DNA of 53,049 nt from an uncultured Bacilli bacterium (GCA_947632345.1 CANROW010000008.1:1-53049); one strand, 5' to 3'; shown: positions 9,640-20,149, numbered from the stretch's first letter. The notes: a model not told the origin generated them from the sequence alone. Made by a program: numbers and translations.

Positions 9640-10110
9640 TCACTCCTCTTTCTCATTTTCTAATAAAGCTCGGAAAGGATTATTTTTATACTTTAATTCT
9701 TCTTCACTCATTAGTTTCCAACCGTCACCACTGTATTTACTATAATCAGTTACTTCCGTATATCTAAGTGGGACCTCTAAAACAATATTTTGCCATAAAA
9801 TCTCAAGAATATCAATAGTATTTTTATTTTTTTCAAGAAAATCTTCTAAATTTTCTTCTATTTCACTAGAAAATTGATAATTGACTTCTTCAAGACTTAT
9901 GGAATCTAAAATTGTCATCGTACCAGATAGTTTTCCACGAAGAACTATTTCTTCGTTACTATCCTTTTCTATTTTGCCACAAAAATGGATTGGTTGTAAA
10001 TCAATTATATCTTGCATATGATATTTTTCTTTATCAAAAGAGAACTCTTCATCTAAAAGGATGACATCTTTGATATTAGCATATATTTCTTCTAAACTGA
10101 TGACCATCAA
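9640..10110 (-). CDS. YceD/DUF177 family protein
   Basis: position upstream of rpmF and DUF177-like sequence (GKLSGTMTILDSISLEEVNYQFSSEI). Confidence 0.8.
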   Translation of the reverse strand: MMVISLEEIYANIKDVILLDEEFSFDKEKYHMQDIIDLQPIHFCGKIEKDSNEEIVLRGKLSGTMTILDSISLEEVNYQFSSEIEENLEDFLEKNKNTIDILEILWQNIVLEVPLRYTEVTDYSKYSGDGWKLMSEEELKYKNNPFRALLENEKEE

Positions 10111-10189
10111 TCCACCTCGCGTTTAAATTATATCTTAAATATTCGATCTTTGCAACTATCTTGTTAGTGCTATTGAAGAATAAATTTTT

Positions 10190-11035
10190 TTAACGAATCT
10201 TTTTCTTCGCTGCATAGTATGGCAAGGCCGCAACACCTGCATCACCAGGTAATTGTTGTAATTTTACTACTGGTTTAATACCATTGTCTCTTATCTCATC
10301 ATAGCTTAATTGATTCCAAACATCTGGTTGATAAAAGCGATAAAAATCCTCTTTATTCAAAACGAGATTTTGGGCAACATCAATACAATCGTCTCCCTTT
10401 TCAACCCAACTATGAAGAATCTTACCACTGATTGAAGAAATGAATCCCGTTACGCCTTTAGCCTTAAGTTTACAAGTCAAATAATAAGAAAGCTCATGGC
10501 AGCGATAGCCAGCACTACTCCTTCGATTGGTGAACAATTGTTTTTGCAGGTAAGCGTCACGAAAAGAATATGTATCCGTCAATTGGTAATAAGAAATCTT
10601 CCCACACTTCGTATCAATGATGAATTCTGGTCCATCGACACACATATCTTTTATTTGACCGCCGTATAAAAAAAGATTTTGTTTCAAGCCCTTTTCTCTA
10701 TCGGAATCACTTGTCTCCTTAGTAAAACAAGTATGATTCATCATATATTTCATCGTCACTGTTTCACTGGGAATTGTCTCTTGAATAATCTCATCATAAT
10801 ATGCTAAACAACCAGCCTGTTGGCAATAATTATATATTTTAGCCAAAGTCAAATTGCCATCCTTGGCTTTTTCAATCCACCAAGAATTATCTAAAAACTT
10901 GCCATCAGGACTACAAGCTGCTTTTTTGCGCACCGAAAGCAAAACATCAATCGTCCTATCCAGCGTCGAGTTTTCCTCAACTTGATTCTCCATTAAAAAA
11001 TCGTAGATTTGGTTATCTTTGCTCACAATAGCCAC
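10190..11035 (-). CDS. hypothetical protein with transglutaminase-like Cys-His-Asp arrangement
   Basis: GYRCHELSYYLTCKLKAKGVTGFISSISGKILHSWVEKGDDCIDVAQNLVL. Confidence 0.55.
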   Translation of the reverse strand: MAIVSKDNQIYDFLMENQVEENSTLDRTIDVLLSVRKKAACSPDGKFLDNSWWIEKAKDGNLTLAKIYNYCQQAGCLAYYDEIIQETIPSETVTMKYMMNHTCFTKETSDSDREKGLKQNLFLYGGQIKDMCVDGPEFIIDTKCGKISYYQLTDTYSFRDAYLQKQLFTNRRSSAGYRCHELSYYLTCKLKAKGVTGFISSISGKILHSWVEKGDDCIDVAQNLVLNKEDFYRFYQPDVWNQLSYDEIRDNGIKPVVKLQQLPGDAGVAALPYYAAKKKIR

Positions 11036-11118
11036 CTATCCTTTTTTCGAGGCATATTATACACTATTTTTCTTTATTTGTCAAAAAAATTATGCTATCA
11101 TAACGTCAGGTGATGTAT

Positions 11119-12249
11119 ATGCCGACAGTTGGTATAATATGCGAGTATAATCCTTTTCATAATGGTCATTCGTATCATTTAAAAAAAATAAAGGAGCTTT
11201 TCCCCGAATCTTTAGTCATTGCTGTCATTTCGAATTACTTTACGCAAAGAGGTGACATCAGCATTCTATCGAAAGAAGAAAAAACGAATATTGCCTTAGA
11301 GATGGGTATCGATTTAATCGTTGAATTGCCATTCATCTTTTCCAGTCAAAGTGCCGATATCTTCGCTAAAGGAGCAATTGCGATTCTAAAAGAGTTAAAT
11401 GCCGAATATTTAGTCTTTGGTAGTGAATGTAATGATATCGAAAAATTAAAAGAAATTGCTAATATTCAATTGAACAACTCTTTTTATGAAGAATTAGTAA
11501 AAGCTTATATGGATGATGGAGTGAACTATCCAACAGCGATGAGTAAAGCTATTAAAGATGTATCAGATTTAGAAATAGATACTCCTAATGATCTATTGGG
11601 ATTATCATATGTAAAAGAAATCATAAAACAAAAAGCCAATCTTATTCCCATCACCATCAAAAGAACTAATAATTATCACGATAAAGATCTCATTTCTAAC
11701 ATTGCTTCAGCGACAGCGATTAGAGAAGCTTTAAATAAAGGAAGAGATATAAGAGATAATGTTCCCAAGATGGTTTATGAGTTCTTAAAAGAGAAACCAT
11801 CATATGATTTTTTTCCCTTCTTAAAATATAAAATATTGGTTGAAGGAAAAGATATTGCTGAGTATCAAACTGTTGACGAAGGCATTGAAAATAGAGTTAT
11901 CAATAATATCTCTAACTGTGCAACAACCGAAGAGTTGATCAATAAAATTAAAACCAAGAGATATACCTATAATAAATTGGCAAGAATGTTAATCCATATC
12001 CTTGTATCTTTAAAAAAAGAGGAAGCTAGTAACCAATCATTACATTATCTTCGCATCCTAGGTTTCAATCAGTTGGGGCGCGATTACTTAAATAGAATGA
12101 AGAAAAATACCAACCTTCCCATCATTGCCAATATCAAGAAAAAAGATGAGGAATTGTTAAAAATTGATATCAGAGCTGAAAAAATATATGATTTAATCAC
12201 AAATAATAATCCCAATAATTATAAAAATCCCCCACTAAGAACAAAGTGA
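11119..12249 (+). CDS. tmcAL: tRNA(Met) cytidine acetate ligase TmcAL
   Basis: VGIICEYNPFHNGHSYHL, ISNYFTQRGDISILSKEEK (YlbM family); exact start among early Met codons uncertain. Confidence 0.92.
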   Translation: MPTVGIICEYNPFHNGHSYHLKKIKELFPESLVIAVISNYFTQRGDISILSKEEKTNIALEMGIDLIVELPFIFSSQSADIFAKGAIAILKELNAEYLVFGSECNDIEKLKEIANIQLNNSFYEELVKAYMDDGVNYPTAMSKAIKDVSDLEIDTPNDLLGLSYVKEIIKQKANLIPITIKRTNNYHDKDLISNIASATAIREALNKGRDIRDNVPKMVYEFLKEKPSYDFFPFLKYKILVEGKDIAEYQTVDEGIENRVINNISNCATTEELINKIKTKRYTYNKLARMLIHILVSLKKEEASNQSLHYLRILGFNQLGRDYLNRMKKNTNLPIIANIKKKDEELLKIDIRAEKIYDLITNNNPNNYKNPPLRTK

Positions 12250-12268
12250 TTTATAAATAAATCACGTC
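12246..12268. terminator. terminator-like palindrome after tmcAL
   Basis: gtgatttataaataaatcac. Confidence 0.5.
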
Positions 12269-12281
12269 CAAACTTCACAAT

Positions 12282-12480
12282 TTGAATTTTCTCCTTCATA
12301 GGATAACTCTACCCTCCAGAGACCAATTTCCGATAGTCGCTACCGTACTTTTATTTTTTAATTTATTTTTAACCCATTTGTCCCATATATTTTCTAATTC
12401 CTTCCGTTAATATATTTATACTTGCATTTATATCTCTATCCATCTCATTTTTGCATTCATCACATACAAAACTTCTTATT
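12282..12480 (-). ncRNA. candidate omegaRNA overlapping the tnpB 3' end
   Basis: Minus strand downstream of tnpB: GGTAGCGACTATCGGAAATTGGTCTCTGGAGGGTAGAGTTATCCTATGAAGGAGAAAATTCAA, ending in TTCAA at 12282-12286; 5' boundary unknown. Confidence 0.6.
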
Positions 12481-13517
12481 CTTAAATCCTTTAGTTCTTT
12501 CTTTCTATTTCCACATATACTACATATCTGACTACTTGGATAATATGTATCTATTTTTATCAGCTTTTTTTTCTCCCATAGACACTTGTACTCCAATTGT
12601 CTTACTATTTCTCCTAAAGAACTATTGGCAATTCTTTTTGATAAATGATTCTTTCCTTCTTCTATCATCTCTTTTACCTTTAATGTTTCACATACGATTA
12701 TGTCATTTTCTTTTACTAACTTACTAGTTATGAAATTCGTATAATATTTCCTTGCATTTCTCAATTTCTCATAATATCTTTCTAACTTTAATATTATTTT
12801 TCTTCTATTATTACTTCCTTTTTCACTTCTTGATAATGCCTTATTATATCCTTTTATCTTTCTTTCTATCTTACCTATATTTTCTAGTGCTTTATACTTT
12901 ACTCCTTCACTTGTTATTACTAAATCTTTTACTCCCAAATCTATTCCTGTTATATATCTTGGTATTACTTCTTTATCTTCCTTTTCTTCTTCCACATTTA
13001 CACTCGCATAATATCTTTTACCAACCTTACTTATTGTGACATTAAATATTTTAAATGGGAATTCTATAAGATTTCTATATCCTCTTATTTTTAATTTTCC
13101 CATCTTTGGTAATGTTATTTCCCTTTTATTTAAATCTACTTTTATATTACTATAATTTTTATCTTTGTAACTGCTTCTTATACATACTGTTCTATATTTA
13201 TCACTATGGTTTTTCTTTTTATATTTTGGATATCCACTTCCATTATAAAAGTTTAAGTATGCTCTATCTAAATCTTCTACTGACGTTCTTAAACAAGAAC
13301 TATCTACTTCCTTTAACCATTCATTTTCTTTTGATAAAAAGGAAATATCTTTTTTCATATCCTTTAAAGTTAATATTTCATTATTTTTGTACATCAATTC
13401 TTTTTTATTTAAATAGTAATTATAAACAAATCGACTACAACCAATACACTTATTAATAAACTTTTTTTGTTCTTCTGTTGGATATAATCTAAATACATAT
13501 GCTTTATTAACTAACAT
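12369..13517 (-). CDS. tnpB: RNA-guided nuclease TnpB (IS200/IS605-type, no TnpA in window)
   Basis: RuvC-I TGIDLGVKDLVI, RuvC-II VCETLKVKEM, zinc finger CSICGN...CDEC, RuvC-III EMDRDINASINI; full length. Confidence 0.95.
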   Translation of the reverse strand: MLVNKAYVFRLYPTEEQKKFINKCIGCSRFVYNYYLNKKELMYKNNEILTLKDMKKDISFLSKENEWLKEVDSSCLRTSVEDLDRAYLNFYNGSGYPKYKKKNHSDKYRTVCIRSSYKDKNYSNIKVDLNKREITLPKMGKLKIRGYRNLIEFPFKIFNVTISKVGKRYYASVNVEEEKEDKEVIPRYITGIDLGVKDLVITSEGVKYKALENIGKIERKIKGYNKALSRSEKGSNNRRKIILKLERYYEKLRNARKYYTNFITSKLVKENDIIVCETLKVKEMIEEGKNHLSKRIANSSLGEIVRQLEYKCLWEKKKLIKIDTYYPSSQICSICGNRKKELKDLRIRSFVCDECKNEMDRDINASINILTEGIRKYMGQMG

Positions 13518-13607
13518 TTTATTCCCCCTAACAGCAACATTATAATTCAAACATATGTTTTGGTCAACAGTAAATTTACTCTTTATAGAAATTTCCTTAT
13601 AAACAAA

Positions 13608-13634
13608 ATAGAGTCAGGTCACCCTGACTTTTAT
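13608..13634 (-). terminator. pyk terminator
   Basis: gagtcaggtcaccctgactttta inverted repeat. Confidence 0.6.
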
Positions 13635-15049
13635 TATATTTTTTCAATTTTTAAGAAGTTTGTTTCATTTTCAACCGTATCGGTGTGAATACCACCAGCA
13701 ATGACAATTACATCATTTTTCTTAAGTTTTAGAATACGTGTTGCTTCTTTCCGAGCAATTTCTGCAATGCTAGACAATTCATCAACAATTGGAGCAACAC
13801 TACAATAAACGCCAAAATTGAGGGACAAACTGCGAGCGACTTTATCATTTGGACAAATCGCAATAATGATTGGATAAGGTTTTAAATTGCTGATGACGCG
13901 GGCACTATGACCTCCCATCGTCGGAACAACAATGGCTCCCGCATCAACCTCATCTATACTAGCTATGACCGCTTTGGCGATGGCCGCAGTTATAGCTTTA
14001 TCATGTTGATAATCAAATTTATAATTATAATCGTAATATTCTTCCGTCTGTTTACAAATATCACTCATGTATTTAACCGCTTCAATCGGATGTTTTCCAA
14101 CCGTTGTCTCACCACTCAACATAACAGCATCGCATCCATCTAAAACCGCGTTCGCAACATCAGACACTTCAGCTCTAGTTGGTCGACTACTCGTATACAT
14201 AGATGCTAACATTTCAGTAGCAACAATACAGAATTTGCCTTGTTCCCGACATTTTTGAATCATCACCTTTTGAAGGATTGGTAACTCCTGCATTGGGAGT
14301 TCAACTCCTAAATCGCCACGGGCTACCATAATTCCATCACTCTCAGAAATTATTTCATCCAAATTATCAATCGCTGTTTTACTCTCGACTTTAGAAATTA
14401 TTTGCATATCACTACGATTATTAGCTTTCAACAATTTGCGCACAGCTCTTATGTCTTCCGCACAAGTGACAAATGATAAAGCGATGAAATCACCATCATT
14501 GCGACAAGCATACTCAATATCTTTCTTATCTTGTTCAGATAAAAAAGGCACATCGAGTTCAATTCCTGGAGTAGCAACACCTTTATGGGATGATAAAACA
14601 CCACCATTAATGACTTCGCAAACAACTCCTTTTTTAGTATTGTCAAGGACTTTCATACTCATTAAACCATCATCAAACAACACTACATCATCTTTTTTTA
14701 ACTTATCAAGAACATTTTTGTAATTGACCGTAATTCGTTCACTATTACCGATGACATCATCTTTCACAAGACGAATCTGTTGGCCTTCAATCAGTTCAAC
14801 GCCATCGCTCTCCATCGCACCCGTTCGAAAATCAGGACCTTTCGTGTCATACATCAAACCGATATGACATCCTGTCTTTTCCCGAACCCTTTCCACCGTT
14901 TCTTTGACACTCGTATATTCATCATAGGTACCGTGAGAAAAATTGATGCGCACTACATTCATTCCCTCTTCAACTAGCCGTGTCATAACCTCTTCTTTTT
15001 GACTAGCTGGGCCAATACTACATATAATTTTCGTTCTCTTTATACTCAT
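13634..15049 (-). CDS. pyk: pyruvate kinase
   Basis: RTKIICSIGPASQKEEVMTRLVEEGMNVVRINFSHG; MVARGDLGVE; MLSGETTVGKHP. Confidence 0.97.
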   Translation of the reverse strand: MSIKRTKIICSIGPASQKEEVMTRLVEEGMNVVRINFSHGTYDEYTSVKETVERVREKTGCHIGLMYDTKGPDFRTGAMESDGVELIEGQQIRLVKDDVIGNSERITVNYKNVLDKLKKDDVVLFDDGLMSMKVLDNTKKGVVCEVINGGVLSSHKGVATPGIELDVPFLSEQDKKDIEYACRNDGDFIALSFVTCAEDIRAVRKLLKANNRSDMQIISKVESKTAIDNLDEIISESDGIMVARGDLGVELPMQELPILQKVMIQKCREQGKFCIVATEMLASMYTSSRPTRAEVSDVANAVLDGCDAVMLSGETTVGKHPIEAVKYMSDICKQTEEYYDYNYKFDYQHDKAITAAIAKAVIASIDEVDAGAIVVPTMGGHSARVISNLKPYPIIIAICPNDKVARSLSLNFGVYCSVAPIVDELSSIAEIARKEATRILKLKKNDVIVIAGGIHTDTVENETNFLKIEKI

Positions 15050-15140
15050 CAGTCATCATCCTCTATTCAACCTAATTATAGCAAAATTAAAATTCATTAA
15101 CAACATTTTTTCAGTTTCATAATTTATAGTAGGTGAAGTT

Positions 15141-15908
15141 ATGAAGTTTTGTGTAAATGACTTTACAATCTACTATGAGAAATATGGCAACGGTAATAAA
15201 AACATTTTAATACTCCCCGGTTGGGGAGACACTCGACCAACATTTAATCATTTGATCAGTCTGTTAGAAGAGATGTACACAATCTACATAATAGACTATC
15301 CTGGGTTTGGTCAAAGTCCCTTTCCTAACCGCGATTTAAAAATAGAAGATTATGCCAATCTCGTTAAAGATTTTATAAAAAATAAACAAATAGATAATCC
15401 CATCATAATTGCCCATTCCTTCGGTGGAAGAATTGTTATCGAGCTATTTACTAACCACAGAGATTTAAACATTAAAAATTTAATTCTTATAGATATTGCT
15501 GGTATTAAAGCTAAAAAGAGTTTTTATCAAAAAATGAAAGAGAAAATTTATAAAATATTGAAAAAAATAGGTAAGATTCTTCCTAAAAAATTTAGAAAGA
15601 GATATTTAGAAAAACTGATTCAGATATTTGGATCCAGTGACTATGCTGCCCTCAGTCAAAATATTCGTAACACCTTCATTAACATCATTAATCGCGATCA
15701 ACGAAATGATATTCCCAACATTGATGCTGATACCCTCATCATTTGGGGCGAAATGGATCGAGATGTACCTGTTGAAGATGGACGTTACATCAAAGAGAAC
15801 ATTAAAGATTCTGGTATTGTCATAATTCCTAAAGGTGGGCATTTTCCTTATTTAGATCACGCTTATTACGTCAACAAAATAATAATTGAATATTTAAAAA
15901 GTCTATGA
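15141..15908 (+). CDS. alpha/beta hydrolase
   Basis: LPGWGDTRPTF, AHSFGGRIVIEL nucleophile elbow, GGHFPYLDHA. Confidence 0.92.
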   Translation: MKFCVNDFTIYYEKYGNGNKNILILPGWGDTRPTFNHLISLLEEMYTIYIIDYPGFGQSPFPNRDLKIEDYANLVKDFIKNKQIDNPIIIAHSFGGRIVIELFTNHRDLNIKNLILIDIAGIKAKKSFYQKMKEKIYKILKKIGKILPKKFRKRYLEKLIQIFGSSDYAALSQNIRNTFINIINRDQRNDIPNIDADTLIIWGEMDRDVPVEDGRYIKENIKDSGIVIIPKGGHFPYLDHAYYVNKIIIEYLKSL

Positions 15909-15930
15909 CATTCATAGACTTCTTTTTATT
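15897..15930. terminator. bidirectional terminator
   Basis: aaaaagtctatgacattcatagacttcttttt. Confidence 0.7.
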
Positions 15931-17665
15931 TTAGTTTTATTCCTAAATCATTTAATTGTTTTTCGTCAACAACATTAGGAGCTTCCGTCATCAAACAAGC
16001 AGCACTAGCTGTCTTAGGGAAAGCAACTACATCACGAATATTGTCTGTATCAGCTAAAATCATAATGAGACGCTCAAGACCAATACCAACTCCACCGTGT
16101 GGAGGAGCTCCATACTTAAAGGCATCTAAGAAGAAGCCGAATTTAGCCCTTGCTTCCTCATCGGTTAGACCAATGGCATCAAAGACTTTCTTCTGCATTA
16201 CCGCATCGTGAATACGAATAGATCCACTCAATAACTCATAACCATTTAAAACGAGGTCATAGGCTCTTGAATAACAATTAGCTTTATCAGTTAAAAGCTT
16301 ATCGACATCTTGTTTGCGAGGAGATGTAAAAGGATGATGAGCGGCTACATAGCGATTCTCTTCTTCTGAAAACTCATACATTGGGAATTCTGTTACCCAC
16401 AAGAAATTGTATTTCGTTTTATCAATTAGATCTAAATCGTGTCCTAGTTTACTACGCAAAGCTCCAAGCGCTGTCTTAACGATATTCTTCTGATCCGCTA
16501 CAATCAAAACTAAGTCATTTTCCGAAAGTTCTAATCGCTCTATCAATTCTTTACTCTCATCATTAGACAATACTTTAGAAATAGAACCAGACAATTCATT
16601 AGCATTATATTTTAGATAAGATAATGCTTTAGCTTTATATATTTTAACAAAATCAGTCAATTTATCTAAATCTTTGCGTGAAAATTTATCACTGGCATTT
16701 TTTACGACTAAACAATTGATAACCCCTTTGTCATAGATGATATTTTTAAATATTTCAAAAGTTGTGTTAGCAAAGATATCGGTAATATCTTGAAGTTCCA
16801 TTCCAAAACGAGTATCTGGTTTATCACTACCAAAACGATCCATACACTCATTGTAAGTTAATCTGACAAACTTATCTAATTTAACCCCTTTAATTTCTTT
16901 GAAGATTTCTTTCATCATCTCTTCAACGACATTCCAAATATCTTCTTCTTCAATAAAACTCATCTCAATATCAATTTGTGTAAATTCAGGTTGGCGATCA
17001 GCTCGTAAATCCTCATCACGGAAACATCTAGCAATTTGAAAATACCTCTCGATGCCTCCAATCATCAAAAGTTGTTTATAGATTTGGGGAGATTGTGGCA
17101 AAGCATAAAATTTACCATTAGAAATACGTGATGGTACTAAGTAGTCTCTTGCTCCCTCTGGAGTTGATTTACATAGAATTGGTGTTTCTACTTCAATAAA
17201 TCCTAAATTTGATAAGAAATTGCGGACAATCATTGTAACGCGATGCCGAAGAATTAAATTATCTTTGATGTTCTCACGTCTAATATCCAAATAACGATAT
17301 TTCAAACGGGTATCCTCAAGAGCGGTTGTATCTTTAGATATTTCAAAGGGAATATCAATACTATTATTGATGAGTTCCATTTCACTAACTAATACTTCAA
17401 TATCACCCGTTGGCAATTTCGGATTCTTACTCTCGCGTTCACTTATCTTTCCAACGACTTTAATAACAGCTTCACTCTTTAAAATGGCAGCTACTTCATG
17501 AGCAGCATCTTCTGGTCTAACGACTAATTGAATGATACCGCTTCGATCACGTAAATCAATAAAAGTAAGTCCTCCTAGATCCCTTTTCTTTTGGACCCAT
17601 CCGTAAAGAGTTACTTCTTCTCCAACATTTTTTATATTAAAACTGGCATTCATATTTTTTTTCAT
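15926..17665 (-). CDS. aspS: aspartate--tRNA ligase
   Basis: Class II aaRS; GWVQKKRDLGGLTFIDLRDRSGIIQLV; APPHGGVGIGLERL. Confidence 0.97.
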   Translation of the reverse strand: MKKNMNASFNIKNVGEEVTLYGWVQKKRDLGGLTFIDLRDRSGIIQLVVRPEDAAHEVAAILKSEAVIKVVGKISERESKNPKLPTGDIEVLVSEMELINNSIDIPFEISKDTTALEDTRLKYRYLDIRRENIKDNLILRHRVTMIVRNFLSNLGFIEVETPILCKSTPEGARDYLVPSRISNGKFYALPQSPQIYKQLLMIGGIERYFQIARCFRDEDLRADRQPEFTQIDIEMSFIEEEDIWNVVEEMMKEIFKEIKGVKLDKFVRLTYNECMDRFGSDKPDTRFGMELQDITDIFANTTFEIFKNIIYDKGVINCLVVKNASDKFSRKDLDKLTDFVKIYKAKALSYLKYNANELSGSISKVLSNDESKELIERLELSENDLVLIVADQKNIVKTALGALRSKLGHDLDLIDKTKYNFLWVTEFPMYEFSEEENRYVAAHHPFTSPRKQDVDKLLTDKANCYSRAYDLVLNGYELLSGSIRIHDAVMQKKVFDAIGLTDEEARAKFGFFLDAFKYGAPPHGGVGIGLERLIMILADTDNIRDVVAFPKTASAACLMTEAPNVVDEKQLNDLGIKLK

Positions 17666-17685
17666 ATTTACCTCCTAATGATACT

Positions 17686-19011
17686 CTACTCATCAGTATT
17701 ATTTTCTAAGTATTTTTCTAAATCTTCATCACTGAATTCTTCTGATGAAGTCTTTTCTTCAAAGTAATATAAGATGTAATCAATTCCGACTAAAGTCTCT
17801 TCTTTAGTCTTATTATCCTTTATCTTGATGACATCGTTTTGCATTTCTTCTTCATTTAGAATAATTAAATGTTTACTGTTTAAGCGATCTGCCTGTTTAA
17901 ATTGACTCTTTAAACTGCGACCCATATATTCCATTTCCACTTTATAACCATTCATACGCAAATATTGGGTAAGACTAATCGCATACTCTTTTTCACTTTG
18001 AGATACATACATAATATAAGCATCTAATTCTTTTGCAACTGGTAATTCTATTTTTTCAAGGTCAAGCGCCATGATTAGACGACTCATTCCTAAGGCAAAA
18101 CCAATTCCTGGTGTCACTGGTCCACCAAGTAAATCAACTAAGCCATTATAACGACCACCAGCGGCTAAAACATTATTTGAACCAAAGCCATCGACTTTAG
18201 CTTCAATTTCAAAAACGACGTGATTATAATAGTCTAATCCTCTAACTAAACGTGGGTTTACTTCATACTCAACTTCTAAAAGTGTCAAATACTTTTTAAC
18301 ATCATCAAATCTCTTTTTACTCTCTTCATTTAAATAATCAAGAGTGATTGGGGCTTTTTTTAAAATGTCGCTATCCGCATCAACCTTACAATCTAGAATA
18401 CGTAAAGGATTCTTCTTAAATCTTTCTTGGCAATCCTCACATAGACAATCAATGTGTGGTTTAAAATATTCGACTAAGGCTTGACGATAATTATCCCGTG
18501 ACTCTCGATCACCCAAGGTATTAATATTTACTTTGACTTGTTGCAATCCTAAAGTTTTAAATAGATTAACGGGAATAGAAATAACTTCAGCATCAATCAT
18601 TGCATCATCACAACCTAAGACTTCAACACCAAATTGCGTAAGTTCACGATCACGTCCGGCTTGTGGGCGCTCATAACGATACATCGTTCCATTATAATAT
18701 AACTTAATAGGTTGAACACCATCACCATACATCTTATTTTCAATATAGCTACGAACAACTCCAGCCGTTCCTTCTGGTCGAAGGGTCATATTTCTATCGC
18801 CACGATCAACAAAATCATAAGTTTCTTTCGTAACAATATCGGTCGTCTCACCAACGCCGCGATGGAATAACTCACTAGCTTCAAAAATTGGTGTACGAAT
18901 ATAATCATAATTATATTTTTCCATCAAATCAGCGATAACTCCATTGACATAATTCCACTTTCTAGCTTCTTCGCCATAAAGATCATAAGTTCCCTTTGGT
19001 TTAACTATCAT
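17686..19011 (-). CDS. hisS: histidine--tRNA ligase
   Basis: MIVKPKGTYDLYGEEARKW...; GLDYYNHVVFE; start chosen with RBS gaggagg. Confidence 0.97.
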   Translation of the reverse strand: MIVKPKGTYDLYGEEARKWNYVNGVIADLMEKYNYDYIRTPIFEASELFHRGVGETTDIVTKETYDFVDRGDRNMTLRPEGTAGVVRSYIENKMYGDGVQPIKLYYNGTMYRYERPQAGRDRELTQFGVEVLGCDDAMIDAEVISIPVNLFKTLGLQQVKVNINTLGDRESRDNYRQALVEYFKPHIDCLCEDCQERFKKNPLRILDCKVDADSDILKKAPITLDYLNEESKKRFDDVKKYLTLLEVEYEVNPRLVRGLDYYNHVVFEIEAKVDGFGSNNVLAAGGRYNGLVDLLGGPVTPGIGFALGMSRLIMALDLEKIELPVAKELDAYIMYVSQSEKEYAISLTQYLRMNGYKVEMEYMGRSLKSQFKQADRLNSKHLIILNEEEMQNDVIKIKDNKTKEETLVGIDYILYYFEEKTSSEEFSDEDLEKYLENNTDE

Positions 19012-19019
19012 AATATTCC

Positions 19020-19235
19020 TCCTCATAAATAAAAAGGAAGCAACCACATAAGGACGAATATCATTCGTGGTGCCACCTTAATTCCATTAAATAATGCTTT
19101 CAAATCTTAACGCGATTACACGCCTCTACCCTTATTGAGTGTCTTCAACATAAATATCCTAAACACTTTCACCAAATGCGTTCTCTCTAAAAAGATAAAT
19201 TATATCTACTCTTCTCACATAGAAGACAATTGTAT
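19020..19235 (-). promoter_or_regulatory. T-box leader upstream of hisS-aspS
   Basis: T-box motif AAGGTGGCACCACGA (TGGCACCACGA at 19065-19075), GGTGAAAG-type stem I motif, specifier region GAA-GACAC (GACAC at 19139-19143), terminator hairpin with T-run before hisS. Confidence 0.9.
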
Positions 19236-19288
19236 TTTATCGCAAGAAAACATTTTTTTCAATATATTATTTTATTTTATCCAAAATA

Positions 19289-20149
19289 TTAAAGCAAATT
19301 AAATACTTTAATCGGTTTAATCAAGTTTCTATCTTTTTCATATACTTCGTAAATAGCCAGAACTTTTTTCTGAGAATTGATAAAAACAATTCTCTCATCC
19401 TGATAACGATTTTCTAAAACGCGCCCATTTCTAATCTTTTTCTCAAGGAAATCATCAACTTCAACCATTGGGAAATTAGACAAAGCTTCATAAAATGAAA
19501 CTAAATGGTAATTACCATTAGCGATATCTGAAAGCGTATAACTATTATCAATCGTAAAATGTCCTTGTTTGGTTCGTTTCAATTCTTTCATCGTACAAGG
19601 AATACCTAGTTTAATGCCAATATCACGAATGAGACTGCGAATATAAGTTCCTTTACTGACTGATACTTTAAATGTAAATGATTCCTTTTTCAATTCTAAT
19701 AATTCAATTGAAAAAACTTCAATTTCTCTAGTCGGTAAAGTAACTTCAATATTTTTACGAGCATATTCATATAACCTTTGACCATTTACTTTGACCGAAG
19801 AATATAGAGGGACTTCCTGAAGGCTTTTACCAACGAAACTATTTAAAACACTTATTATTTTTTCTCTATCTAAAACATAATCTTCCCGTTTTAAAACATT
19901 ACCAGTAATATCGAGAGTATTCGTAAGAATTCCTGGTTGTACTTCGGCAATATATTCTTTAGTATCACAACTGAGTAAATCAACGAGTTTTAATCCTTCG
20001 CCTAAAGCAATCACTAAAACTCCGGTAGCAAGCGGGTCAAGGGTTCCAGTATGTCCCACTCTTCCCATATCAAAAATCGAGCTTATCTTATTGACGACAT
20101 CCCGACTCGTCCAATCCTTTTCTTTATTGACAACAATTAATCCATCCAT
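19289..20149 (-). CDS. truB: tRNA pseudouridine(55) synthase
   Basis: GLIVVNKEKDWTSRDVVNKI, VGHTGTLDPLATGVL. Confidence 0.96.
   Translation of the reverse strand: MDGLIVVNKEKDWTSRDVVNKISSIFDMGRVGHTGTLDPLATGVLVIALGEGLKLVDLLSCDTKEYIAEVQPGILTNTLDITGNVLKREDYVLDREKIISVLNSFVGKSLQEVPLYSSVKVNGQRLYEYARKNIEVTLPTREIEVFSIELLELKKESFTFKVSVSKGTYIRSLIRDIGIKLGIPCTMKELKRTKQGHFTIDNSYTLSDIANGNYHLVSFYEALSNFPMVEVDDFLEKKIRNGRVLENRYQDERIVFINSQKKVLAIYEVYEKDRNLIKPIKVFNLL

Larger units (their letters stand above)
12282..13605 (-). mobile_element. tnpB-only IS200/IS605-like element
   Basis: tnpB plus conserved-looking right end; left boundary estimated only (TTTAT on the minus strand at 13599-13603). Confidence 0.55.

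Noticed and set aside
12422-13456. Plus-strand ORFs antisense to tnpB
   Set aside because: Low-complexity Leu/Tyr/Phe-rich translations typical of the antisense of an AT-rich Lys-rich gene
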